Below are positions 34,690 to 46,963 of a DNA stretch of 64,000 nucleotides, in pieces. Source of the DNA: Symsagittifera roscoffensis (lineage: Eukaryota > Xenacoelomorpha > Acoela > Convolutidae); contig NC_087070.1 in assembly GCF_963678635.1 (NCBI RefSeq), positions 15,317,840 to 15,381,839 on the forward strand, in the 5' to 3' direction. The position numbers and the translations under genes are program-made. How positions within the stretch are numbered: the stretch's first letter is position 1; every line of letters starts with the position of its first letter. The notes under the pieces were generated by a model. It was not told the DNA's origin and ran no database searches. It saw only the letters and a program-made list of their open reading frames with translations.

Positions 34690-34769
34690 GCCCAAACCAC
34701 CAGAAGGGGACGTCCTGAGCATGCTCTATAGCCGGCCTCATCCATCGTGCTACATCCACGCTTTGTGAC
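34690..34769 (+). promoter_or_regulatory. conserved triple-palindrome block, second copy
   Basis: It contains the 30-nt identical core at 34708-34737. See 9155-9240 for the description. Confidence 0.55.
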
Positions 34770-35469
34770 ATCCACGACACTATTTTTGACGAGAGTTACT
34801 CAAGTGCGAGTAGCTCTTAAAAATAACGGAACTAAATAATAACGCTTTTGCTATAAACACTAATAAAAAATCATGACTAAAAACTAAATTAACAAAGATT
34901 TATATATGTAATCAATACAATGCAGTATATAGATAACATACAGCCCAAAGACGAGCATCAAGGAATTAGACAACCCAATTACACTCCAAATACGGAATGG
35001 CAAAACTTACCTGACATGCTGCCTACAGTCACTAAACTCAATGGATTAAGAGTACGATTTGGCATCGCAGAAAAGGAAATCCATTGCAACAGAACAATGG
35101 CCATCTCGATGTTCAAATATGCGTACAGATCCAAGTCACCGGGCATTGCATCCAAGCTCAAACTTCACGCCATTCCCAAACGAGACCGATACACAGTTCT
35201 CCACCAAACAAGAACGAAAGAAGCTAACAAACCATTGTGAAATCAGATTGATTTCTAGAAACAACAGAAACAGTTGGCGGTCACAGTCGTTGTCGAATGA
35301 CAGACGGATATCGACGATTCCATCTTCCTGGGGCAGACGGATAAGACATCCTTCTCCAAGAACGAAGCAGAAATGATGCTCGAGAAACACAAAAAAAAAC
35401 ATCATCAATTCTCCATTATAAATGATAACCAAAAGAACAAAAACTAAAACTCTCTAAACCCCGGATGGA

Positions 35470-35846
35470 TGGAACCAGATCTAAACTAGTATTTATCATT
35501 GGTTATTATTATGATACATTATCTTTATAAAATATTAAATACTAACCAATTATACTCCATAAAACTAACAACCCATTTATTTGTAAAGTGTTGAGACTAC
35601 TTGTAGTTTCAACACCAGAACAATTTGAATTAAACTTAGAATACAGTTGTTCTCATTCTGAAACTAACTCGCGTAAACCGGTGTACACTAGATCTATTGA
35701 GACTAGGAGATATAAGAGTAAGATTAAGATCGGTATTAGACCAAGAAGTTGCACGAATATCCGGCCGAAAATAAGATAGCGTGACGAGCAGACGGTGTAC
35801 CTTATCTGAAATTACTCTGTGAGTACAGTAACCAATACATAACTCA
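35470..35846 (+). repeat. 3' LTR of the truncated related element
   Basis: 377 bp starting TGGAACC and ending AACTCA. It aligns along its whole length with the 410-bp LTRs, with several indels and many substitutions. It is preceded by CCCCGGATGGA as in the intact element. Confidence 0.85.
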
Positions 35847-36620
35847 CATTATTGAAGAGGATCCTCACTCTGACACTGTTTTATGACATATCTGTTTGGA
35901 TGGCAAACTGTTAAGTTTTTCCAGGTCTCCTTTGGCACTAGAAATGCATTTCAAAAAATTCAAATTGAAAAATTCAAATTAAGAAACTAAAGAAAAAAAC
36001 AATTAAAAATTCAAAAATAATTATTCCCAACTCAACTGCTTTCGATTTTTTGGCAAATTGGTGTGGAAAATGTTGAGATATTTTATCCAAATGCCAAAAC
36101 TCTTCAGGCAATTTTGCGGTCTTTAATAGCGTAAAGTCACTTTCGCTTCCGTTCTCTAGTTTTGTATATGATTTTTCATAAATTTATTTTTTGAATAATG
36201 TTTTTCAAAAAAAATTGGTGATTTCAAAACTTTGAGTCCTTGAAAAATAATTCGTCTTTGGGTTGAATAGTCAGTCTTTTCATTTTTTATGAATATTTAG
36301 CGCAATTTTTCTTGTTTTGATTATTCAACTGTAAAAACACGAGGCATAATATTGGTTAGAATCAAATAAATGGTTCAATTACAAGTGAATATGTAATCAT
36401 CAATCACATTCAGAATTATTTGACATTTTTTGATTTTTCTCATAGAATGAGGCTTCATCTCTAGTTTTTATAGTTGTTAGTCGCTTTCATGAGTGCGTTT
36501 CAACAAAGCGGCGATTTTCCATTGTCATAAATCTTTTCATCATAAGACTCAACAATCAACAAAAAGAAAGCTGAAAATTTTGATTTTATTATTGAAACTA
36601 CTTATCGCAATGATAAAATG
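35847..36620. other. AT-rich non-coding stretch
   Basis: No gene signal. Presumed intron of the membrane-protein gene whose exons follow, but earlier exons were not found. Confidence 0.4.
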
Positions 36621-36724
36621 GTCAGTTATAACAGCCTTCTAAAAGAAAATTGCTCTCGTGTGTTGGGTCATTTCTTCTCGGTTTTTCTCTTCTCGGGTGT
36701 TCGTGTCTCGGCTTCTCCCGACAG

Positions 36725-36774
36725 CAGCGGCAAATACTCGGCGGGCAGTTGGCGCATCGTCCTCATCATAACAG
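36725..36774 (+). CDS. membrane-protein exon: start of transmembrane helix
   Basis: A GC-rich island preceded by a long pyrimidine-rich tract and AG (acceptor at 36723-36724). It encodes a juxtamembrane stretch SGKYSAGSW followed by RIVLIIT. It ends in phase 1 (first base of a Gly codon) before GTTCAA, a weak donor. The next exon at 39343 begins with the two bases that complete Gly and continues the hydrophobic run. This in-phase completion of one helix is the main evidence. A slightly different start (36728, or further left) is possible. Confidence 0.6.
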
Positions 36775-39342
36775 GTTCAATTCCGATCATAAGGGCTCAA
36801 TCTTTTTTCAAATGATTTTAATAAGAAAATTGAGTCAAATTTGTAAATTTTTTACAGCAGCATTTTTATTTTGAGTCAAAAATTTGTTTTCGGCTAAGCA
36901 TTTATGTTTTTGAATCCTCACTACAACTCACAGAAACTAGTGGCCCTAGTGCACTAAAAGTATGCCCGAGTCGACTTCTAAAATGCTTATAACTTGATTC
37001 CATATGAACAATGGGAAAAAACTAGCCGACTAACTTCATACGAGTTTTTAACACCAATCCATAGTACATGTTAAGTACAATATTGATAAATTCAACTTGC
37101 TCTGCTATTATATATTATCATAACCTTTTTTTCAAGAGTGTTAATGTGTTTTTGCTCTCCAAAAAACTTAAAAGTTTTGTTTAGATAACAGTTTTGTTAT
37201 CATAGCAATTTCGAGTAAACTGAAAACGTATGGAAGTCTTATTCCGTCAATTGAAACTAATAGGAAACGCCCTATTATTCATCCACCAAAAATGAATGTA
37301 ACCAGTTTCTTTTAGAAAAAAAAAACCTTCAAAAACGAAAATACTCATCGAAACCAAAAATAGTCAGTTGCTGCTCTTATTTCCTAGTATTTTGTTTATA
37401 AAATCCCATTGTTTTTACTGTGGGGAAGATGCTGACAATTTTCAAAGCGATCATTTTGTAAAGCAGTTGTCAATTTTTGGTGGACAAAATTTTCACCTTT
37501 CTGTATTCTCTGTGAGCTACCTCACAACCAGTGTTTTTTCCATATATTGAACTACCTATGTTTTTTTATTTATCAAAGTTATCGTGGTTTTTTATTGGCT
37601 TCAAGCTTCAGATTTAGATTTTTATTGTCTTATGGATGTGTTGTGCGAATAATTTCAACAATGGGCCAAAAATATAAAACATTTCAGATCCAGAGGATGT
37701 TTCATACAATTCTGACCAATCATGAAGTGCATTTAATTTTCCCTCAAACAAAATTATTGAAACGTCTTGTCTCAATTTGAATGAATGATGTCATCTTTTA
37801 GCTTGCTAGAAAAAAATATTCACCTGAAAACGTAAAAGTGTCTGTGTTGAAAAGCAAATCGTACGAACTAACAAATCGTACGAAAGCAATTGTCCATTAG
37901 CGAAATCTTATTATTTGTTAGACGTGACGGTTTTGAGTTTTTGGTAAAATTGAACAACAATTTTCAGCAAAATTTGAAATTTTGATGACTCGACTTGTTT
38001 TAAAAATTCTATATTGGAGTCTCCAAATATATATATTTTCAATTTCGAAGCAAGCGCCGGAAAATTTTCTTCATTCAATTCGCCAACAAAACAAAGAGTT
38101 TTTTTTAGCAGTAGGAAACATTATTTATATATTTTTTCTAGAACGATGACTCAGTTTCAACGCAAAATGCATCAAAAAACTTCTTTCAGCGTTCATGAGA
38201 TCTTTACGAGAAGGAATTTTGAATAATAAAGGAGATAAACAATATTTTGCTTTGAGCAGAAAAATGGCTTTGTTATTGAGCTAAGTTTCTGTAGCTACAA
38301 CTATAGTGTTTATCGAATTTTTACATAAAAAAGCCAATTTCTTGATAATTCTTTTGCTCGCTTTTGAAAATTATTTTAAAAAATTTGACTGTTTTAGACT
38401 GACTTTCGTTTTCTAAAAATTTTTCCTGGGATAATATTTTTTGCAGGTCATGAAAGGTCATGAAAGGTCATTTACTAGGTCCTTTTGCAGGTCAGTTTAC
38501 TCAAGATTTCCCGAAAAGAGTCATTTCAGTTTTCTTAAGTTGTGTGACAACTTAGGTTTACATGATACAATTTCGCACACAAATAAAAACAAGACCGGTA
38601 TTTGATTTTGTTCTTTTCTTTATGTTAAATGTTATAATATGTTGTTATATCTCCTAGTCTCAAAAGATTTAGTGTATACTGGTATTGTTGCGAGGTTTAG
38701 AATCAAGAACTGTTCTAAGGAAGAAAAACTGTTTGCTAGCTTAAATTTATTCTGTTTTGGCTGAAACTATAAATAGTTTAAACCTTACAAATTATTGTAA
38801 GCTTTAGTCATAGATCATGATTGGCTATTTCCAAGTGTTTTCCAGAGATATTTTATCAAAAATAAATTTAATTGGATATAATAAATACTTGTTTTCAACT
38901 GGTTCCACTTTGTATTTATCCCAATTATCTCAGAAACAATTTTTTTTCTGGAAAAATTGCAAAAAGTGGCATTATAAGGTTTTCGAAAAACGAATCGATG
39001 CAGCTGACCCAATAAAAAACTTTTTTCTACGACAAATTCTATAATTCCTTAAGATATTTTGCGTACTCTACTGATCAAGCGTGTTCACAAACTAAAGTTA
39101 AGTATAAAAAGTAGAGTAAAAAAATTAAAGGTCTGCGAAATTAAAAATTTTCAGGACTAATTTTTTCAATGCTTTTTCAAGTCTTAAATTAGTTAGTTTT
39201 TTTTTGAACTCAAAGTAGATCAGATGCTGTGCTTCAGTAGCTACCCAACAGACGACAGAAGAGATGTGAAATTAGGTTTAAAGGGGGATTGGGAGGTGAT
39301 GACGAACTTTTAGGGTTTATTTGACAAAATTTTTTATCCCAG
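36775..39342 (+). other. intron inside the transmembrane helix
   Basis: A 2.57-kb phase-1 intron, AT-rich, holding the diverged solo LTR at about 38520-38907 and a short AGGTCATGAA triplet repeat near 38450-38480. It ends TTTTTTATCCCAG. Confidence 0.55.
38520..38907 (-). repeat. diverged solo LTR of the gypsy family
   Basis: It aligns along much of its length with the 410-bp LTR in the same orientation as 8065-8474. Matching blocks include TTATATCTCCTAGTCTC, GTATACTGGT, CATGATTGG, and the terminal GGTTCCA at 38901-38907. Identity is low. No interior sequence is attached on either side. The left end is approximate. Confidence 0.6.
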
Positions 39343-39500
39343 GTGTGCTGATTGGCGTGGTTGCAATAGTGATCATCTCAGCTGCCCTTGTTGCACACAG
39401 GGAGAAAAAGAAAGGAGTCGACAGCAGCAGTCTATCCTCGTCACGTGACTCCACAAATGACACATCCAGGGAGAAGGGGAGGGGTACCAACAGAGATTGA
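39343..39500 (+). CDS. membrane-protein terminal exon: helix and cytoplasmic tail
   Basis: The exon starts after CCCAG and ends at TGA (39498-39500). The frame, set by the split Gly codon, reads VLIGVVAIVIISAALVA, a classic membrane-spanning segment, then a stop-transfer cluster HREKKK. A polar tail of about 30 residues follows, rich in Ser, Asp, Thr and Arg, with no further motif. A single helix with positive charge after it suggests a type I protein with the tail in the cytosol. Families with a phase-1 intron before the helix include cadherins, Ig-type receptors and lectins, but nothing here decides. No in-frame ATG occurs, so simple ORF searches miss it. Confidence 0.75.
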
Positions 39501-39904
39501 ATTAAAACACTTGTAAAGGATTGCTTTTAGATGTAGAAAAAATGCAATATGTAGAATAACTCAATTCATAAACTAGACCCACTGTTTTTGGAATGAGAAT
39601 TTGCGTTATTTTCAATAGACGATATATTTACAGAAGTAATGGACCAGAAACACAAGTTTTGATCTGTTTTCGAAGAACCACTGTTTTTCCACTATGTTGT
39701 ACTTCATGTGCATTATTAGGTTAGTTTTTTGTCTGGGTAATTTTACCTCAGTCTGTAAAGATTAGTACGAATCACGATGAGCCGAAAACCAACGAACTTT
39801 TATTTGTGAAATAGAGACTTACCGCAACGGATCGAAATCTGCGACGCATGTTTGGATATTGAAAGTCGCGCTGCTATCAATCCGACTGCGTTGCTATAAA
39901 ACTT

Positions 39905-40990
39905 GATTCGCCAAAATTTTTGTCGAGACACTGGACATGCCAAAATTTAGTAGAAAAAACTGGACACGATAAAATTTGGTCGACAAACTCTACATGCCAA
40001 ATTTTGGTCGCAAAAATCGAGAACTGAGTCCAAAATTCGGGTTATTGAATAAAAATTGGGCGAGAAAAGGTACACCCCAAAGCTTGGTTCTGAAACTTTA
40101 CATGCCACAAATTGGTCGCGAAAGTCGAGATTTGAGTCGAAAGATTCGGGACATACTAAGAAACTGGTCGAGAAAAAGACACCCCGACAACAAAATTTGG
40201 TCAACAAAATGGACTCGCTAAAAATTGATTGACTAAGTGGACATGCCAAAATGTGGTCGACTAACTAGACATGCCATATTTTGATCAAAAACTGGCCACG
40301 ATAAAATTTGGTCGAGAAATTTGACAAGCCAAAATTTGGTCGACAAACAGGACATTTCAGCAATTGGTCAAGTAATTGGAAATTGGTCAGAAACTTTAGA
40401 TGCCAAATATTGGTCGCGAAAATCAAAAGATTCGGGACATACTGAAGTTGGTCGAGAAACAGGACAATTCAAAATTTTCTGGCCAAACTGTACACACCAT
40501 AATTTGATTCGCTACACTCCAAAATTTGATCGCCCAAATTTGATCGGCTATCTAGACATACCAAAATTTGGTCAAGAAACTGGACACGACAAAATTTGGT
40601 CTACTAACTGTATACTAAAATGTGTTCGATAAACAGGACACACCAAAATTTGTCGATTAGTTGGACAAGCCAAAGTTTGGTCGAAAAAATGGACACGCCA
40701 AAAATTGGACGACAAATTCGATATGCCATAACTCGGTCGACAAACTTGACACGCAAATTTTTGATCCAAAAACTGGAAACGCCAAAATTTGGTGAACTAA
40801 CTAAAAAGTGGACACCTAAAAATGTACACACTAAAATTTGGTCAATAAACTCTACATGCCACATTTTGGTCCGCAAAAATTGAGAACTGAGTCCAAAAGT
40901 TTGGGTTACACTTTAGATTGGTCGAGAAACAGGAGACCCCAAATTTTGGTCAACAAAGTGTACACGCCAAGTTTGGTCCAATAACTGGAC
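39905..40990. repeat. minisatellite of CCAAAATTTGGTCGA units
   Basis: About thirty degenerate units of roughly 28-40 bp. The core is ACATGCCAAAATTTGGTCGACAAACTGG, with variants ACACGACAAAATTTGGTCG and GAACTGAGTCCAAAA. Both strands stay open in places only because the unit is short and stop-poor; the frames are not genes. AAATTTGGTCGA itself contains the palindrome AAATTT. Confidence 0.85.
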
Positions 40991-41094
40991 CTGCAGAAAT
41001 TTAAAAGTCTGAAGAGAGATCTACAATTATCTCAACTCGATAAAAATTTTTCACAGTTTTTCAAAATATTTCAGAATGTTTTTCAAAATGGTCA

Positions 41095-41310
41095 TGGTGG
41101 TTGCAAAATTTGCGCTGGTTGCTGCATGCCCGCTTTTGTTGCAAAAACCTCGACGTTTTTTCTCAGTCGCAAAAGTCTGGAAACAGCCAATCTAGGTCGT
41201 GCCGGTTGCGCCAGCGCTGTACGAGTTGGAGCTTGCATCTGTTGGTTGCACCGGTCGCGCCATTATCTGGGTCACGCAAGTCGCGTCACTCGCAACGGAT
41301 CTTTTTAGTC
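41095..41310. repeat. GTTGCRCC-rich degenerate repeat
   Basis: A GC-richer stretch with repeated GTTGC, GTCGCG and GCGCC words, adjoining the minisatellite. It may be a related satellite variant. The frames are open only by composition. Confidence 0.4.
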
Positions 41311-41936
41311 GCCAAAGTCAGTAGATGTCTTTTTAATCGAAAAAATTTGGAACATGACAAAAACTTGTGGTGTAAGTCTGGATATGAAAGGCAAGTCAAA
41401 TCATTTCTTTTTTTTTGAAATCAAGATTTCCATTTGTAAAGTTTTTGCAAGAACAGACTGTTTAAAAAAATTCCCCAAACCAGAACTGAGAGGGGAAGCG
41501 GTCAAAGCGCTACTGCTCCAAACATAACGGCTTGGAGAAAGTTTGGACACAGCTATAGAACAAAAAACATTGAAAACGGGCTGCAAAGATCCCCGGCATT
41601 CTCGCAATGACATTTCATTTTGTTGTAAATGTAGTAAATTTTACTGTAAATGGAATCTACATTGCAAATAAATTATTATGATTATCAATTGGATTTTTTT
41701 TCCTTTATTTTGGTTTCAGACTTCCAAAATTATTTCAGTGTGTTTTGAGGAAAATCATTAAACACGGGTTGTTTGATTACATCCAAACGAACTTTTTGAG
41801 CTTTTGCAATATGAGATTTAAAATTTAAAAAATTTCAAATATTCTGAAGTCTGGTTATTTTACCATCAGGCATCTTCAAAATAATGCATCCGAGTCATCG
41901 GGCATTTAAATATAAAATTAGAAACATTCAGCATAC

Positions 41937-42195
41937 CAGGGTCGGATCTAAGATTTTCTCGAGGGGCGGATTTTTGAAAAAAATTTTCGACTGTTTTTAG
42001 GTAGACAACAAAAATTTCGAATATTTCCCACTTGTCTATACAAACTCTGATTGACCAAACTTTTCGGGTCGCAGGCGAACTTAAAAAAAAACTTGCTAAT
42101 CTTTTTTGGAAAATTTTGACCCAAAAATTGCGTTTTTTGGCGCGCGCTCCCCCTCACAATTAGTATATGATGGCGGCAAAGGGTCCTAGGGTCAG
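41937..42195 (+). mobile_element. hAT-like MITE, second copy (partial)
   Basis: It starts CAGGGTCGGATCTAAGATTT and shares the GGCGCGCGCTCCCCCTCA box and AAAGGGTCC with the copy at 7060-7419, inverted. The right end is unclear. Confidence 0.5.
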
Positions 42196-43532
42196 CGATT
42201 TAATTTTAGGGGCGGTGGTTTGACTATGGGCGACATAAAGTAGTACGAAAGTGGCAAAAAGTTTCTGTTCGGGTAGGTTTTTCTCTACTCAGATTTCGAC
42301 AGTTTAACTTTAGGGTGGTATTATTTTCCCATCTGATTGATACTTATGTCCAAAGCTCAAAATCAGCAAGACATTTTACGTGCAAATTTTAATTTTCAAT
42401 GATGGGGGTTTCAGTTTGTTGGAAAAATTTTGACTAAAATAAATCAAACTGGGATAATGAGCGCCGTGTATATTTTGTTCAATAAAATGGTAGCGGCAAG
42501 TTATATCACTACCAATTGAGTACAGGGAAGCAACTTGATCTTATTGTAAGCTAGCCAGGCGCAAAACCCATCTCTTTCAATTTACAAAGCGTTTGAGTAG
42601 ACAAAATAAGGAAAAAATAAAAAAAAACCATAAGCAATTTGTCAATTTTAAGCCACATAATTTTGAATTGTCGCTCAAGCGCACTCAAAACACTGGATTC
42701 TTCGCTTTGCTGTGAGACGTCTTTTTTGCTTAAAAATATTAATTATTGCCAATTATATAATTACCAATCATTATATATTACAAAGTTGCAATTTTAAAAA
42801 AAAAAGAAAAAAGGATTTGCAAAAAAGTTCCCTCCGAAACTGGACATAAATGTCTAGATGTCAAACTTTGCTTTGATTAAACAAAAAAATTGATGTTAAA
42901 AATCAACTTTTTTGAAATAAAAGTAGGCTTCTGTTTTGACAAAAAAACAAAAAAATTCTGAAAACATTGTGTAATTCTAATTATTTTGGTTTTCTATTTG
43001 AAACAAACACATTTCAAGACGAAAACGTTTTTGCATGTAATTTTAGAAGAAAGCCTTGTATAGTTAACCAGAGTTCCCCCCTGATGATTAAAATTGGTAA
43101 TAAAAAAATGCGAAACTCAATTAAGATTAGCTTCTCTAGAGCCAATAATTGACCATAAATTGTCCCAATCACAATTATCCTTGAAAAAAATATAAAAAAA
43201 TATGAAAAACAATTCGATTTGAAAAAAGCACCTTCTAGTCTGGTTGAAAAAGTTGAAACTTATGACTGGTTAAACTGCTTGGCTAGAGTATTTATCTTGG
43301 TTTCCTTAAAATGAATTCTAAGCAGTTTTCTTCTGTTCTGTAAAGTAGCTCATTCGTGAAGATGACGACGATGCAAAAACTTGTAAAAAAAACTGTGTTG
43401 TTTTGTCACCTCATCATAAACAACCCGGTCAATAAAAAAGATCCTTATTAGATAGAGATGAAAACTTTTAGCAAGTAAAAACGTTCATTTTTTCGAAAAC
43501 TAACACAGAGTTTTCCGTTAACTGTGATTTTT
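42196..43532. other. AT-rich non-coding stretch
   Basis: No gene, repeat or site that I can support. Lies between the convergent membrane-protein and kinase-subunit genes. Confidence 0.45.
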
Positions 43533-43748
43533 ATTGTTGCGACTTTCAAAAAAAATGACAAAATATTTGTGCTCCGAGTGTTTTTATTTCTCCAGACAAT
43601 TTCGATTTTCTAACCAGACATTTTTGACAAAATTTTTTCAGTTGCGATTCTATGATTCTGTCAATTTTTCAACCAAAAACTTTTACATTGGCCTTTAAAT
43701 GCAGTCGGAACAATCAGGGTTTTTTCCTGATATACGAGAAGTCTTTTT
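43533..43748 (-). repeat. hairpin-ended family, deleted copy
   Basis: It has both ends of the family described at 54318-54856 (TTGTTGCGACTTTC ... CAGTCGGAACAATCAGGG...CCTGATATACGAGAAGTCTT) but a shortened interior. Confidence 0.6.
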
Positions 43749-44339
43749 TAAGTTGTATAAATTATATGGGTAGGAAGCAGCTTTTGATGAAGATCTTGTC
43801 AGTTGAACTGTTACTCTCCCGTAGTTTCTCAATTTAATTGCCTTGATTCAGTTGCGAAAGCAAATGAATTGTAATTGGAAACTGAAACTTTTCCGGCAAC
43901 GTTTTATCCTAAATTTTCTATATAATGAATTCTGACATAATCGCGGCTAACACCCTTAATTTTGTATCAATTCAATTAAAATTATTTTGTAATACTTGTG
44001 GGGTAATATATAGTTTTTCAAAAACAATTTTTTAAAGTGTTTATTTTTTGGGATTCGCGGTTTTCGTCCTGATTTCTTTCGGCCAATTTTCCGTTTTTTT
44101 AAAAGCAATTTAGTTTATTTGAATAAGTTTTTGGAGCAATTTTTTTCAAGGCTAAGAATTTAAAAATTTTTCTTGAAATAATTTTTTTTTGAAAGTTGAA
44201 TAATTGAAAGCTGCTCTGTAGTTTGTAAATTTACGAAAAAGTATAAAATTTTTTCATTTTTTCAATTTGAATGAGTTTGGCGTATGTTATTATGGCTTAA
44301 TTAACCTATTCGGCGCTATTTTAATGTGAATTGTGTTAC

Positions 44340-45420
44340 TGTTTTTGCCTGTTTCAGAAGGGATAGGTCGGAAAAATTTCACTTCAAAACTTTTAAAGAT
44401 GAAATCATTTTTATGTCTACAGTTTCGGCTCAACGAAGGTCGACCCAAAGTTTTTGCCTTCGTTGCCGCTTGATCAATAATCCTAAATGCTTGATAAGGT
44501 TGTTTACAAACACTGTTTGAGACGAAAATATGAAATTTTTGCAGATAGGTTTTTTTGGAATTTTTTCAAGCTAGTTTTCAAACTTACTTTTTTTGACAAT
44601 AGTGATTTCTCTGTTTTCAATTTTTTAATGCATTTAATAATTGTATCCCAAATAATTTTAGATTGCGCAAATTCAGGGACAAAAATTGAGCTTTTTGCTT
44701 GATTCAGGAGGAATGTGACGTAAAAAAAAATTATTTAGAAAAATTTTTTTTGGCTTGAATATTTTTTATGTCTGCGAATTTGTTTTTGGCTTAACAAAGA
44801 TCAACCCATTTTTTGCAGCTGGGTAAAGTTGCTTACAATAATCGTCCGAGACAAATGTATGAAAACTTTTTAGGTTGAGCTGTACAGCTTATTTTTTTTT
44901 TTTGAAAAAAAACTTGTTTCACCCTTTTTTGAATTTTTTGTAATGAAATGTTTTAAATATATTGCTAGTCGAATTATGTTGCGCAATTTCAATGGTAAGT
45001 TTTTTAAAGGCTTTTGCTTGTTTCAGGACGGATGTGTCATAAAAAAATTACTTAGAAAAAGTTTTCTTAGTTGAATACTTTTTATGTCTAGTGTCGAGTT
45101 TTGTGCTTTGTTTTCGGTTTAATGAGGGTCAACCCTTTTTTTGCCTTATAGCCGCTCGATGATTGTTTCTAATTGATTAATTGATTATTAAAGCTGCTTA
45201 CGAACAAAGTCGTATACATGTTTATCAACAAATTCGTAAGCAATGACCGAAACAAATTCGAAACAAAGTCCGAAACATCGTCCGAAACAAATTTTGTAAA
45301 AAGATTTTTTGACCTTTTTCAAGTTATTTTCTAAGCTTTATTTTTTGAGCAAAAATGGCTTCTCTCTTTTTAATAACATTTTTATTGCTACGTTTTAGTT
45401 GTATCGCAAAAGTTGCGAAC
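44340..45420 (+). repeat. three tandem units of about 340 bp
   Basis: Units start near 44345, 44700 and 45020. Each begins with (T/G)TTTCAGGA or a near match. Each continues with an ATGTCTNNNNTTTCGG/TTTTGGCTTAA box, then a GGTCAACCC-TTTTTTGCC box, then GCTTACNAAC and CGAGAC(A/G)AAA, and closes with a TTGCGCAAATTCAGGG-like word. Identity between units is low, so the tandem duplication is old. No coding potential. Confidence 0.6.
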
Positions 45421-46946
45421 CTCCGCATCGCCTCATTGTTGAATGTTAGAACCAAAACAAAAACTTTAATTACATATTTAAATAGAACCCACTCAATCTA
45501 ATTTGTATTGAATTCAAAGAAATAAATTATTGAGTCTACGAGGGTAGTTTCAGATAAAAGTTTTAAAAATAAACATGGAGTATCTAAGTTTTCTAGTGAT
45601 TCATCTGCGTGAGACCAATTTGGGTTGTTGAAAGAATCAACGGTTTACCCAAATAACGCTGCTCGTTGATACGAGAGATGCAGGTTTTTATCGAAACAAA
45701 TTAACTCAATATAACAAAACTGCATCGCGTAACGATATGCAAATTATTTACAAAGTTGCCAGGCCATATTCGGTTCCACTTGGTAGCGAACTGAAAGCAC
45801 AGGAATTGTTTAGTTTTGCTCTTGAGTTCCACAGTTGAGTTCCACAGAATATCAAAACTGCTTTCAAGTCAAAAGTACAATAGAACCGAACGACATATGA
45901 TTAAACATATTGTTTGGTTTTTGCTTAGCAAGCTACTAAATGAAATTCACAACCTTGCTGATTTTTTATTCATATGCTTAGCCAGGTTTTTTGAATTCAA
46001 TCAACAAAAAGTTTTTGTTGTTACAGTGAATTCCCCAAAAGGGCACAGGAATACTTAAGCAGAGCAGGTTTATTCATGTTCAATGACAAATAGCGGAATC
46101 CAAAGACAAACTGCGAATTCCAGAAACAAACCGTCAAATTCGGAGTCAAAAATCAAGTTTAAGGGATAACACTGCGGAATCTAGCAACATGTGTTTCACA
46201 TCAACAATCACGAAGCTTTTTGTGGATTCCATCATTTTCTATTCATTTTTTCTTTCTTTTGCTGTTCTGGAATTCAGAGACAATGGTTAAAACATAATTA
46301 GCTTCAAATACTATATCAATAAAATCAAGATAAGTAGATGGATCCACAGACACACACCCTCCAAACAGTGTGTCCTATAAAGGTAAAGTTTGGCCTCTTA
46401 TTGACAGCCAAAAAGAGTTTGTCTAGATTCCACGCGCAAGAAATGGTTTGTGGACATTTTATCTAGGCAATATGTTATCTGATTTTGTAGACAGGCGCCT
46501 CTTTAATATTAAGATCATCTGCAGTGGAATTCAAAGACGTGGTGGCACAATTTTCTGCTTAGATTTAAAACCAAGCTTGGCATTGAAATGGCAGAACGAA
46601 AATATAACTTTTGCTTCGAAAATTAATATAGCGCCCATAATTTTATAATAAAGATCCGATATAAAGCTTTGCTTTTTGACCATTGGTCCTTCTTTTACCT
46701 TGCATTCCATCTTCGATATTTACTTGGAAAAAAGTCAAAATCATTCTGCGAAGGTTTTAAAACGTGACATCAACACTCATTGTTTAATTTCAAACACATT
46801 TAATTTATATCCGTTAATGTATTTTCGCATCGTATAACTGATTTGTTTTTGAAGAAGGGGACGGTAAAAGAGTCAAGTTTAATTTTATGCTAGTTAAAAT
46901 CGATACACATGCTAATAGACCAAGAACAGCAATGCCCATTATTCTG
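45421..46946. other. intergenic stretch downstream of the kinase-subunit gene
   Basis: AT-rich. The region 46330-46410 has weak similarity to repeat B (CAGTGTGTCCTATAAAG then GTTTGGCCTCTTATT). Nothing else. Confidence 0.4.
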
Positions 46947-46952
46947 TTTATT
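46947..46952 (-). terminator. candidate polyadenylation signal AATAAA
   Basis: AATAAA occurs only 11 nt after the TGA of the kinase-subunit gene. It would imply a very short 3' UTR. Confidence 0.4.
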
Positions 46953-46963
46953 GTCACGTCGGC

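Larger units (their letters stand above)
33600..35846 (+). mobile_element. 5'-truncated copy of a related gypsy element
   Basis: It begins inside the C-terminal part of the extra 3' frame (ending FPHGFFTDD at about 33790-33816), followed by the 3' non-coding tract including the conserved block at 34690-34769, then a 3' LTR. It is antiparallel to the 8065 copy and clearly more distant from it than the third copy is. The frame has lost its start. The truncation point is not sharp, and homology fades left of about 33640. Confidence 0.8.

Noticed and set aside
34410-34775. 121-codon minus-strand frame with hydrophobic middle
   Set aside because: It is antisense to the 3' tract of a gypsy copy and is not kept as a frame in the matching part of the 8065 element.
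36771-36795. tRNA B-box-like word GGTTCAATTCC
   Set aside because: No A box or cloverleaf upstream, and the region is better explained as the 3' edge of an exon and its donor.
39947-40883. Several 65-100-codon frames on both strands
   Set aside because: Products of the minisatellite unit, with no family or codon signal.
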